From contig NC_056534.1 of assembly GCF_910596095.1 (NCBI RefSeq), forward strand, positions 15,699,490-15,763,489: a stretch of 64,000 bases of DNA, in the 5' to 3' direction. The stretch is from Thunnus maccoyii (taxonomy: Eukaryota > Chordata > Actinopteri > Scombriformes > Scombridae). The notes below the pieces were generated by a model that was given only the letters and a program-made list of their open reading frames with translations, did not search any database and was not told the DNA's origin. The position numbers and the translations under genes are program-made. Each line of letters opens with the position of its first letter. Position 1 is the stretch's first letter. Shown piece by piece: positions 25,438 through 45,300 of the stretch.

Positions 25438-25521
<84 letters not shown>
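25438..25521. repeat. (AT)n microsatellite
   Basis: About 40 AT units. The run abuts the left end of the mariner-type element at 25524 and may have grown from its TA target. Confidence 0.95.
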
Positions 25522-25523
<2 letters not shown>

Positions 25524-26051
25524 GTACTGTGCAAATGTTTTAGGCACTAAAAGTAAAGTGAGAATGCTTACAAAAATATTGCTGTAAATTGTTTTAATAT
25601 ATCTATTAACTTCTTACAAAGTTGAGTAAACAGCAGAAACCTAAATGAAATCAATATTTGCTGTGAGCAGCTTTGCCTTTAAAACAGCAGCAGTACTCCT
25701 CGGTACACTTTAACACAATTTTTCATGGTAACTTGCAGGTAGGTTGTTGTAACCTTCCTGGAGAAAGAATGTTCTTCTGTGGATTTATTATTTAGGCCAT
25801 CTCAGGTGCTTCTTCATGTAATCCCAGATTGACTCCATGATGTTGAGATCAGGGCTCTGTGGGGTCCATACCATACCATCTGTGGCAGGACTCATCATTC
25901 TTCTTGTTGCTGAAAATAGTTCTTTATGACTCTAACTGTATGCTTGGGGTCATTGTCATGTCATGAATAAATTTGGGACCGATCAGACACCTCCCTGATG
26001 GTATTGCATAATCTAAACATCTAGGGTGCCTAAAACTTTTGCACAGTACTG
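25524..26051 (-). mobile_element. Mariner/Tc1 deletion derivative, copy 1
   Basis: Ends are inverted repeats of AGTACTGTGCAAAAGTTTTA followed by GGCAC, and TA dinucleotides flank the element. On the minus strand at about 25800-25870 it encodes PQSPDLNIMESIWDYMKKHL, the C-terminal transposase block of mariner/Tc1 elements. The rest of the transposase is absent. A sister copy with the same ends and block is at 52837-53266. Confidence 0.85.
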
Positions 26052-26064
26052 TATATATATACAC

Positions 26065-26492
26065 ATACATATATATATATATACCTTTAAATTTAACGTA
26101 GATGAACGAAATTTGGTAGGCACATTTATCATGTCCAGACGTACAAAATAAGCCTCTTGGAGCCAAACCCTAAATCCAACAGGAAGTAAGCCATTCTGAA
26201 TACACTGTAAATTTTGCAGTTTTTGCCATTTGCAGGCGTTGTATTTTAACGACCTCCTCCTAGAGATCTGACCCGAATGACTTCAAATTTCGTCAGTGTT
26301 ATCTAAAGACCTTTGCAATCAAACTTTATCGAAATATTAAGTTTCCCTTTTACTAGACTTTGTCCAGTTTGCCCCAAATTTCACGTGCTTGATAAAAGGC
26401 CTGAATACGTCGAATAAGTCGTTCATGCAACGTCCGATAACACATCTGTATGGCACGAGAGGCCCGATCATCGCTGCTTGCAGCTTTAATTG
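26065..26492 (+). repeat. Long non-coding repeat with GCTGCTTGCAGCTTTAATT end (copy 2)
   Basis: It has the same orientation and the same 3' end as 23780-25013 but a shorter, diverged body. The mariner derivative and the AT run separate the copies. Whether they are two insertions or one split element cannot be decided by eye. Confidence 0.55.
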
Positions 26493-27380
26493 ATTATATA
26501 TTTTACCGACCATGAACTGCTCCTTTTTGTTTGTGCAGACTTTACTACGCTACATCACCCATTAAGACCATTTCTACGAGTGTGCATTCAAAGAAAAACA
26601 GGCAGAAATAAACTTCAAAGAGTGGAGTGCGATTCAGCAGGAGAAATGAGAAAAAACCCACCAGGAATAATTAGTTATGCAGAAACATCACATGCATGCG
26701 GATAATCAGAAATGGCAATGATCGCCAAGTAAAGCACTCCTTGTGCTGGAGTGGAGTAAAACCATTACCAGCTGGACGTGGAGCAGCTGTGGGGATTCGT
26801 CCCTAGATGATCTAGCCCTTAGTCCTCCTCTGCCTCCCCTTGCTCTTCTATCTCCTGTGCTTGTTTGACACCCGTCCACCAGGTGTCCTCAGTGTTAACT
26901 CTTGTGTTGTGCGCACGTCTCGTCAGTTGCAATTTCATCTTAAAAAATCTCCAAGCATGTGATGTGCGCTTTCATGCTTTAGTCAGCTGAGTTGTCTTGC
27001 TGGACCGTTATACCCTGTCTAGCATTTTAACTCTATACATTTTCCCTTTTCTAACAGGACAATTACATTCAGACTATTGAACTACAGTGATAATTTAATA
27101 CACGTGTCCAGTTATTAAATCAGCTGTGTTCTCTTCACACTCATTAATTGGTTTCACTCAGTTGCGTCAGCTTGTTTTGATTAATAAATTCGAGGCCTGC
27201 AGGTGGGTTTATCTCAATGAAACTTGGATATAATATTTCTCGTAAAGGTTGCTCAGAAAGTGCAGAAATTGTCAGTTTGAGAGGATAAAATATCTTTATA
27301 TATACCTCTGTGGTGTTGTGTGCTATGAAGAGACACATTTGTGGGCTGGCTCTGAGTAATTAAACACACCCCCGTCCAGC
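26493..27380. other. Intergenic region upstream of ttc39b
   Basis: No exon-like frames or recognisable repeats. The right part may contain distal promoter sequence of ttc39b. Confidence 0.5.
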
Positions 27381-27389
27381 TCCTTACCT

Positions 27390-27396
27390 TATAAAT
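27390..27396 (+). promoter_or_regulatory. ttc39b: Candidate TATA box of ttc39b
   Basis: TATAAAT lies 138 bases before the ATG at 27534. Transcription starting 25-30 bases downstream would give a 5'UTR of about 110 bases without an intron. This is inferred from sequence and spacing only. Confidence 0.45.
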
Positions 27397-27533
27397 GCCG
27401 CTGGAGGTCAAATGATCGCTTCGTCTCCAAGTGAAGAGCACTTTTCGAACAGAGGCCGACGAAAAGCATTTATTCTCTGATTTGGCGACGTGTGGCGTTA
27501 CTTTTTGTTATTTGACACAAATTCCAACATCGG

Positions 27534-36653
<9,120 letters not shown>

Positions 36654-37110
36654 AAGACCCCATGGCTGGAAGCTCAAATATAAAAACCCGGGGGTAAGCC
36701 CGTTAGCTGCCTTCAGCCCTGTGACTGTACTTGAAATCCCCCAGATGGACACCTTGCTATAAGCCCCTTGATAACAGTATACATCCAAAAACCTGTTAGC
36801 ATGGCAGAGCAGAGCTCTGAAATGCAGCCCTGTGAAATTTTGTAATGATATAAATAATGTAATTTTAAAAACATCTTGCTTTTTAAAATCTTCAATAATA
36901 TCCAGCTTGAGACTGCTCCACTTGTCTTGCTTGGGTTTTTTTTCATGATATTCACTACATTTCAATATTTTAAGGATGATGTCAGGTACAGTTGTTAAAA
37001 TGGTCCTGTTCTAAATCGAACAACCTTCTTGTAAATAACTCTTGATTTTCTTTTTCCAGTGCAGTGTAAATCTGTCTGCTCTGAATAAGATATTTACTGA
37101 ATAAATCTTA
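36654..37110 (+). other. ttc39b: ttc39b 3'UTR and poly(A) signal
   Basis: AATAAA at 37100-37105 is the first good signal after the TAA at 36651-36653, giving a 3'UTR of about 470 bases. Confidence 0.65.
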
Positions 37111-37931
37111 TAAATCAAACTGTCATGTGTTTTATTAATATAATGGTGATATTTGTGTACTAGTTTATAACCTTAACTGAAATACAAAATTCAACAGCTT
37201 TTTCAAAACACTTATACAGTATTGAATGATGAATTAATGTTGTTCAAGCAAATGTATACAAGACTTGATTCAAAATGCATCCTTGATTATACTATTTAAA
37301 GGGAGAAATATGCAAATTATTGCAGGGATGTAATGAAAACTGCAAGTAAGTGGGAGTAGCTAGACTGGCAGTCTAATATTTGCCTCAGCACACTGGGGAA
37401 TTGTATATTGCTGTACTGTATCTGGTGACTGAAATGTTATTTTCACCCTGCTTAGCATCCATCACTGTGTCAGATAGTGAGAATATGCAAGTATAAGGCA
37501 CATGCAACAGTACCATGGATGACTTGTTACTAAATTCCCTGATTAGTATTGTCTCTGGCTGAAACTGTGCTCTTAGTTAAAACTGGGATAAAAATGTGAG
37601 GGTTCGTTGCAAGAAGCAGTTTTCTGAGTAACCTTGCTGAGAGTAAAACCTGGGGGAAATATTTTTACTCCTCTCCATGTTCCAGATTTTAGAGGGAACA
37701 ATGTTTACTCAGCACAACTACCCAGCTAATAAACATGCTTCTTCAAACAGGCCAACGCAGCAACACCTGTAACTATAAAGTCAGTTTTATGGGTCAACTG
37801 CCACACAAACCTAATTTACAGCAAAAAGATAAACCTAACCTAAACTCACCTGTCTTAGTCATACACATATTTTAATAAATGTCAATTACTTTAATATTTT
37901 TCCTTTACAATCAAAAATACTATCATATATA

Positions 37932-38187
37932 CACTCACCGAGCACTTTATTAGGAACACCTGTGCAATCCAATACAACAGCTCTGCCATTGATTCAACTT
38001 TTACAAAGCTCATACATATTTGATGACGTCATCAGAAAAGTGATAATTCTACTTTGTGTTTATTATTGAGGTTGCGGTGGTTAAAGGGGTGGACAAAATG
38101 TTAGCAGAAAGTAGAATCAATGGCAGAGCTGTTGTATTGGATTGCATTAGATTGCACAAGTGTTCCTAATAAAGTGCTTGGTGAGTG
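37932..38187. mobile_element. TA-flanked MITE with long TIRs (CACTCACC ends)
   Basis: The left arm CACTCACCGAGCACTTTATT and the right arm AATAAAGTGCTTGGTGAGTG are inverted copies. They stay alignable for about 70 bases, including CAATACAACAGCTCTGCCAT. TA flanks both ends, consistent with a Tc1/mariner-type target. Non-coding, 256 bp. A diverged relative is at 3596-3790. Confidence 0.8.
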
Positions 38188-38439
38188 TATACTTTATGCA
38201 TGTGTAAGAACAAGAAGAAAAACATACAGTCAGGGAATTTAATAATAAAACTGCACAAATAAACCATAAACATGATTTACAAACATCAAGGCATAAAAAC
38301 CATTTCATTTCAACAATAACCACCTCTTAACATACAAGGCACATTAGCTAGACAGATAACTTAAATTATATAATATAATAACATAAATAATAATAGAAAA
38401 TAAATACATTTTAAAAACAAATTAATAATAATAATAAGT

Positions 38440-39010
38440 CTGTACTCTTTCATAGTTTCTCCAGAGGTCATAAAATAGTTTCAGTTCTTCATAAACTCTG
38501 AGGAGAGACGATTTCTTTTTATTAGTCTCAAAGCACTGAAACAGAAACAAAGTTTCATTTTCCTCCATTTAGATGCATGGATGAAAAATTTCACCTGGAG
38601 TATCAGATTGTTCAATATCAAGTCACTCTTAATGTCCTTCATGTCAAGCATGAAAAACACAATTCTTTTGTAGCTATATAGATATGAAATTCCCCTCATA
38701 AAATAAAAAAGTTAACAGTAGTACATAAATTGTTATCTTTACATTCAAAATATGTGATAATATTTTTATTATCACTGAGGCAACAATAGAACAGATGAGT
38801 TACACTTTCCTGTTCAGTCTTGCAGAAAATACATTTGTTATCAACATCTAAAAATCTTGAAATATACATGATTGTTGGATATACGTTATGTAATATTTTC
38901 AGATGTATTTCTCTACTTTTGTTTGTGATGAAGAATCTAAAGGGAACAAGCCAGGCTTTGCAACAGTTCAAATTCAAATTTTGCTTTGTTGGCAGGAATG
39001 TCACAACAAC
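38440..39010 (-). mobile_element. LINE 3' fragment (reverse transcriptase C-terminal zinc region)
   Basis: Minus-strand frames at 38696-39004 and 38481-38699 read through the end of a LINE ORF2. The first has SREIHLKILHNVYPT, then a Cys-rich zf-RVT-type block (NKCIFCKTEQESVTHLFYCC). The second, in another frame after one frameshift, has VKFFIHASKWRKMKLCFC. The 3' side has a TTATTA-type tail at about 38424. I think this is an L1/Tx1-like LINE, truncated 5' as is usual. The rest of ORF2 is absent. Confidence 0.75.
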
Positions 39011-39116
39011 AATATTGCCAAAGCCTCAAGAATCAATGAACGAAAAATAACATTAACACAACATTAAGATTGATATATATTAATTATATATATACAGTAT
39101 ACCCTATGCATGTATT

Positions 39117-39138
39117 TGTGTGTGTGTGTGTGTGTGTC
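39117..39138. repeat. Short (GT)n microsatellite
   Basis: About 11 GT units some 240 bases upstream of the dnajb14 start codon. Confidence 0.85.
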
Positions 39139-39318
39139 TATGTCATTCACTGTCCCTCAGGTTGTCGCATGTTGATACATATTGGGCAGTAAGATATGCC
39201 CTGTCTCCTTCTCCTTCTCTTCGGAGTATTTTTTAATTTTGAAAGGTCATTAAGCTCTTAGAAATCTGAAATCACAGCGTAGAACTTGTTAGACGTTGCT
39301 GCTGTCAGTGAAGGTGAC

Positions 39319-39324
39319 CACGTG
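39319..39324 (+). promoter_or_regulatory. dnajb14: E-box (CACGTG) upstream of dnajb14
   Basis: A perfect CACGTG palindrome (GACCACGTGGTG context) 55 bases before the dnajb14 ATG at 39379. It is a possible USF/MYC/TFE-type site. Function is not shown by the sequence. Confidence 0.3.
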
Positions 39325-39378
39325 GTGTGTGTGTTGGGTGATCAGCTGACCCTGCCGGGGGAGGAAGAGGAAAGAAAG

Positions 39379-42300
39379 ATGGAAGGGAATAGAGACGAAG
39401 CAGAAAAATGTATAAATATAGCGACGAAAGCCCTCGAAGCCGGAGATAAAGAGAAAGCGTTGAAGTTTCTCAACAAAGCGGAGAAGCTATTCCCAACTGA
39501 CAGAGCCAGAGGTAACAGCTGTTTAGCCGACCAGAGCTAGCTAACCTAGCGGAGGAGTAATACCGCGGAATAACCAGTAGTTAACGTTTCTTAACATTAC
39601 TCGCTGTTTAATCTCATTGTGTGTCACCTGTTGATTATTGTACATAGATTACAAATATTTGTATGACAACTGGGTCAAGAAATAGTGGTATGAAGCAAGT
39701 AAATCCTAGTAAGAGAAACATCCGAGTAAGCTAAGTTGTAGCTAGGCCTAGCGTCATGTTAGCTAACATAACTTGCGCTTCGCTCCTGAATGTCGTGGAC
39801 TTTCTTTCTTAGTATATTGAGGTTATAAATGGTGAATTAAGTGACTAAGTGTTAGCCTGTAACTTTTAATAGCTATCAGCGAAGCACTGTAATGCTCCTG
39901 AATACCAACAACCAAGGCTAGCTAACCACATCTTTTAAACGTCAGTCCACTCAAACCATCCTTCATTCAGTAACGTCGCTCATTTTAACGTCTCAGAGAC
40001 AAGCTAGGTGACCCTTGAATCGTCTTTTTTGTAAGCTGTAATTTTACTTCAACTTCAAGACATATGTTGTGTAAAAAGGCCGTGGATTTGTAGAGATGTC
40101 TGTGAGGGCAGAGCAGGCAGAGTGAAGCCCGGAGAGAGATGTAGGGCGAGGTGTACATGCTGTCCAGGCCAAACAGCCTTACTGCCAATCCTTTAATTGA
40201 ATGATTTACCTGAAGTATAGGCTAATCCTGGAGCCACAACTGTCTGTGAGATTACAGTAAACAGGTGTTAAGTAAGGACAGGATTGACAGAAGTGTAGTG
40301 GATGGTAGTGCTAAAAGGCTCTGTATTATATTCCTGGTGTATGAGCAGAGATAGGGGTTAATCATTTTTCAAGTCTGTCTTAAAACAACAGTCAAGTGCC
40401 TAAATGAACTTTGAAATAGGTTTTTCTTGCCATAATCATTCCTCTTGTTCATACTGGCCATTAAAAGATTGCTTCATAACGCACAAACAATATAAGTGAT
40501 GGGGGACAAAATCTACAAGCCTCCTGTACAAAAATGTATTCAAAAGTTTATCTGACGCTAATATGAAGCTTCAGCTGTCCAATTTAGTCAAATCAAGTGG
40601 ATATCTTTCAATTTTACAGTCTTTTTAGTGTCAAAGTTCCTCTTTTTGTTACTGTTCTTCCACCGCAGCTCAACAGGGAAACACAAAGAGGGAATTTGAT
40701 GCTAAAAAGACTGTAAATATGGCAGATATCCACTTTATATGACTAACACTGCTGAAGCCTCATATAAGCTTCAGATCAACTTTTAAATTCATAAAGAGAC
40801 TGTGTGGACACACTGTGGATTTTGGCCCCCATCACTTACATTGAAAGCACATGTAAAGTGGATATTTTAATAGCCAGTATGAACAGGAAGAATGATTACC
40901 ACGTTCTCTTTCAGTTTTCATTTGGGCACCTGACTGTTGTTTTAAGACACTTAATATATAACCAGTCCTTTAACTTGCATGTAGTTGACAGCTGCAGTTG
41001 TTAAAATTTTAACTCATTGGTTGAAATGGAAGCTAGCAAGATTTCTGTGTCCCTTTTCTGCATGATTATGTATTTTGGCGTTCGTGTGTACAGTATAAAG
41101 AACACTAATCACCCAAGCAGCCCACAGGAGGTTATGGTTGGATGGGTTTGCACCTTGAAAAACAGAATGGCATGCAAGAAGAGCACACGTATGACAACCA
41201 GTTTTCAGTGAAAATAAGCAAATTCTACATAACTGTTGTTTTTTTTTTTTGGTGCAAATCCTAAAGTAACTTAAAATGTTTTTATTAATAGGCACATGCA
41301 CACTGGACTGTAGGATGTCCCTTGAAATGAAATGTGAAGTGACAAGCATCACAAGACTGTGCAAAACAACACAAATATGTAGTATAAAAAGGCAGTACAC
41401 AAAAGAGAGAGCATAAACGGTTTGCTTGTAACTGTTCATATCTTTATCATTCTTATTATCTTAATCATTGGGTTTGCTGCTGACACGAGAGTATAAGACT
41501 ACTGAGTTTTCATTGTGATAATCAAATTTTGCACCTTTGCCTTTGTCTTGGTAATTGGATGTCTCTGTGCCTGTCTCTGGTGTGGCATTGCCGCATTGGT
41601 GTCCTTTTATTAAACTTCTGAGCAACTTTTCCGGATCGCAAGTTCATTCCATATAGAGAAAACACAAAGGAATGATGTGACTTCTTAATTTACACAAGTA
41701 AAACTTACTTTATATGCATTTTAATTATTCAAAAATGTCCCGGGGGATGAAACAAAGAATTCTCAGAGCAATATGCTCATGTCTCCCAACCAGAAGTTCT
41801 GACACACTTTTTAATATTTAAGAATTCACTGATATAGCAAAAAAAAAAACAACACTCCTCGGACTGAAATTTGAACCTTTAGTCAGCAAGTAAGGAAACA
41901 GTGAAAACAATAACAGGAAAACATTAACACAAGTTGTTGTGCAGTCTGTTAGTACCTGGTATGACCAGAACTCTGTCAGGCTTTGTCAGGCCTTCTGCAT
42001 ATACAAGGTCGCAGGAAGTTGCTGGCAACTAGCCCAGAGAGGGTTTGCATGTGTATAAGTCTTGCATTGAGTGACCAAGGAGTTTGTTACATTCCCTGAT
42101 GTTGCATTCAAGGGGTTACCAAGACCAGGCAGGTCAAACTTGCATACCAGCATTCCTCATGGAAGCTTAGTGCACAGTAGCCATATGTGGGTTGTGCTCG
42201 TATCACAGAGCAAGACCATATTTGTCGAACTGTCTTTGACTTATCTGGCATCAGTGAACCCACGAGTTTCCATTCAACTGTGAATGTGTTCACATTAAAG

Positions 42301-45300
42301 AGGGAAAATTGTAACAAGTTTCCAATGTCTTAATATATGAAAATATAGCATCAAAGGGATTTTATTTGATATAAGACTTAACTATGGATCACTGTGGGCA
42401 AATTAGCTTGTTGCAGCTTCAACAATGTACTATTCAGCATGAGAAGAGCTGCAAAGCAGAGCCATAGAAATACTTAAAGTGTATACGATACACTGCTGAC
42501 TTTATCAACATGTTAAGCAGCCTAGAGCGCATTGGAAAAGAGGGATTATAGTTGTGTAAGAAGGACTAGTTGTGTGCTTCTGTTTCATGTGAACGAACTG
42601 TTATGATTGATAATGCATTGATAAACAATACAGAATATTATAACAGTTAAAAGCATCTGGCTGCCAAAGCTGCTTCTGTTGCTGTAGTAACTTAGAGTAT
42701 GTTTTTTTTTTCATCACTGACCATATTTTCTACACAGATTGTAACCTTGAAGTTGAATTTAAGACTACCGTCGGGAAACTGCAAATAGAAAAAAAAATAC
42801 ATTCCAGCACCACATTAAGCACATTTCATGTGTTGTTTTTTATGAATTAAAAGTCATTGCTACCTGTCATAAAGGTATATGGGCATATTTTGTATTTATA
42901 CAATCATCATTCCTTATGGCTGCAGTGATGGGATAATGCAGTAATCTAGATTATACAAGTTACTGTCAAAGAATTGTGGTGTAGTTAATATGCAACAGTA
43001 ATTTTATTGATCATTGACAACTTTGTAACGGTCAACTATCTAACCGCTGGTTGGGAGTTTGCAACTAGACGTGCTACAACATTTATTTTATCTGTGATAT
43101 TTTAAATGTTCACGGAAGACAAACTGGGCCTGAAAACAAATCGTGTTGGTTTACACTCTTTTAGAATTCACATTATAAAGCCCTCAAGTTAGTTGGTGGG
43201 ACATTCGGCTTTTCCTAAGTGTTGATATCGTTCTCTGACCTTGGCTGTGCAGCGCACAGTAGGTCACCATGTTGAATTACCCTGATTGTAAGTGAGCTGC
43301 CATCATGACACTACTATGCTAGGTTTTTATCCAGAGTTAAGTTGTTAATCCACTGATCTCACTTCATTGGTATTCACTGGCAGGACCCTGCTGTACAATC
43401 ATATTGCGTTGCTTTACATGGGGATGATGCATGATTTGCTACACAATCTCGTCTCGATAACACATAACATGTCAGTAATTGAAAGAAAATAAATATCAAA
43501 TTTGTCATGTGTGCTACTCGGGGAAAGACGACAAAGGCCTAAAGAGATGCTTTTGCTTCTGGCTTTAGTGTGTTGTGCGCAGACTGGCCCACTGAAAATG
43601 ATGATGCCAATGCGATCTCTGTGCCCCAGTACTTTCACCAGGAACTGGGCCACAATGTTGAGTTTTAGCACGACTCTGCTTGCTTCTTGATTAGATCTAC
43701 TTACAAGTCATGTCTTCTACTGTGGACTCTCAGGTTTCTCTGTCTGATGATTGAAGCCAGATGTAAAAAGCACTTACTTGTTCTTAATTTGGCTCTGCAC
43801 ACATGCCAGATAAACAGAAAAAATCGATTTTGTTGGGCGCTCTCCTGGCTCATGTTTAGCCTTTTTTTTGTCTTTAATGCACTAAGCTTTAAATCGAGGT
43901 CTATTTCAAGTATTTGACACTGTTCCAGCTGGCCCTTGTTTGTTAAAACACTGTGATTCTGTTTTAGACTACTTGAAAATCTGTGATCTTTTAAACTTTG
44001 TGGGTGTTAGCGCTTTGTAAAGCTGTGCAGTATAAATATATTATAAAATTTATGGCGGTGTATTAGAAATGGAACTGAATCATGATCTTAAAATCCAGCA
44101 ACATGTGTGTTCATTAAACGCCTTGCATTAAAATTTGTTGGATGCTTAAACACCATATTGTCTGATTTTCTGCTGTCAGTTTGCACCTGTAAGCAATTGC
44201 TGCCCTGATGAAGACACTAATGTGTATTTCAGAATAGTTTGCGGCAGATTTACTTTAGGTAATCATTGACCATTTGTTTGCTCTTCAAGCCTTTTCACCC
44301 TAACGTTAAAGCTTTTTCGTGTATAATGTTCAGACAGTTTTCACTTAAAGAGGTACTGCACATTGACTAATGCTGACGTAGAGTCTACCGTTTGGGAGTT
44401 CTGTGTGTCATGAAATGTATATAAATGGTAGAATTTTAACGCCCACATCCCCCAGCCCCCACCCTTGAGTCTGTGAAATTGTGCAGCCTGCTTGCACTTA
44501 TTTTCAAATATATGCCGGTTGACAGCAGCTAACAGCAGCACTGACCTGCTGGAGGAAATTTCCTCGTCTGTGAACGTCCACGGGACGAAACGCTGCCGGC
44601 ATCCACAAAAACAGCAGAAATCCTCTTCGCAATTCGTCTATAACTCTCCAGCTGTCAGTTCCTGCAGTTATCAGCTAGTAAAATCTTGTTTTTAAAACGT
44701 TAAATGGCGGTGTAACCGGAGCTCCGTGCGATAATTTGTCATTTAATTTATCTTTAGCTTATGACTTTCTCCTCTCTTTTTCAGCTTTGTTGGATGCATT
44801 AACGAAGAATGGGAGCTCAGCGGGTAATGGTGCATATCGTAGGAGACCAGCAGACAGCTCGGAAAGCTCCGGCGCCCAGACAGAAAGGGAAAGCCGAGAG
44901 TCTGGAGAAGCCGACTCTTCGAAAGGTTTCACCAAAGAGCAGGTTGAAGGTGTGCAAAGGTGAGAGCTGCACTGTACTCAGTCTTCATCGTATTCACTGT
45001 GTTGCTTTTACCACTGGTCAGTAATGTAATCTGTTCCTCTTCAGTTGAACGTTTCGGTGCTTTCCTACAATTTGTCACATGACAGCAGCACTGTTTCTGT
45101 CACACATGTCACACCTTTGTAGTCTCGACAGTGTTGTGCACACACACAGCTATTACTATAGGAACCTCTTGAGCTTGGTGTCTTACCCGTAACGGCGACA
45201 ACGGTGACATTTAGCAGTGTGAGCTAGAAACCAGGAAACCAGCACATGTGCTAATTTTAAACCACAACAGAGAAAGAGACTACAGAGAAAAAAAGGCAGT

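Noticed and set aside
39286-39378. Longer N-terminus for dnajb14
   Set aside because: The upstream open stretch begins at TTG, not ATG. The first ATG (39379) gives the exact conserved start [11 protein letters not shown].
41014-41439. 141-codon minus frame in dnajb14 intron 1
   Set aside because: No recognisable domain, biased composition, no matching splice sites, and no support from a neighbouring gene.
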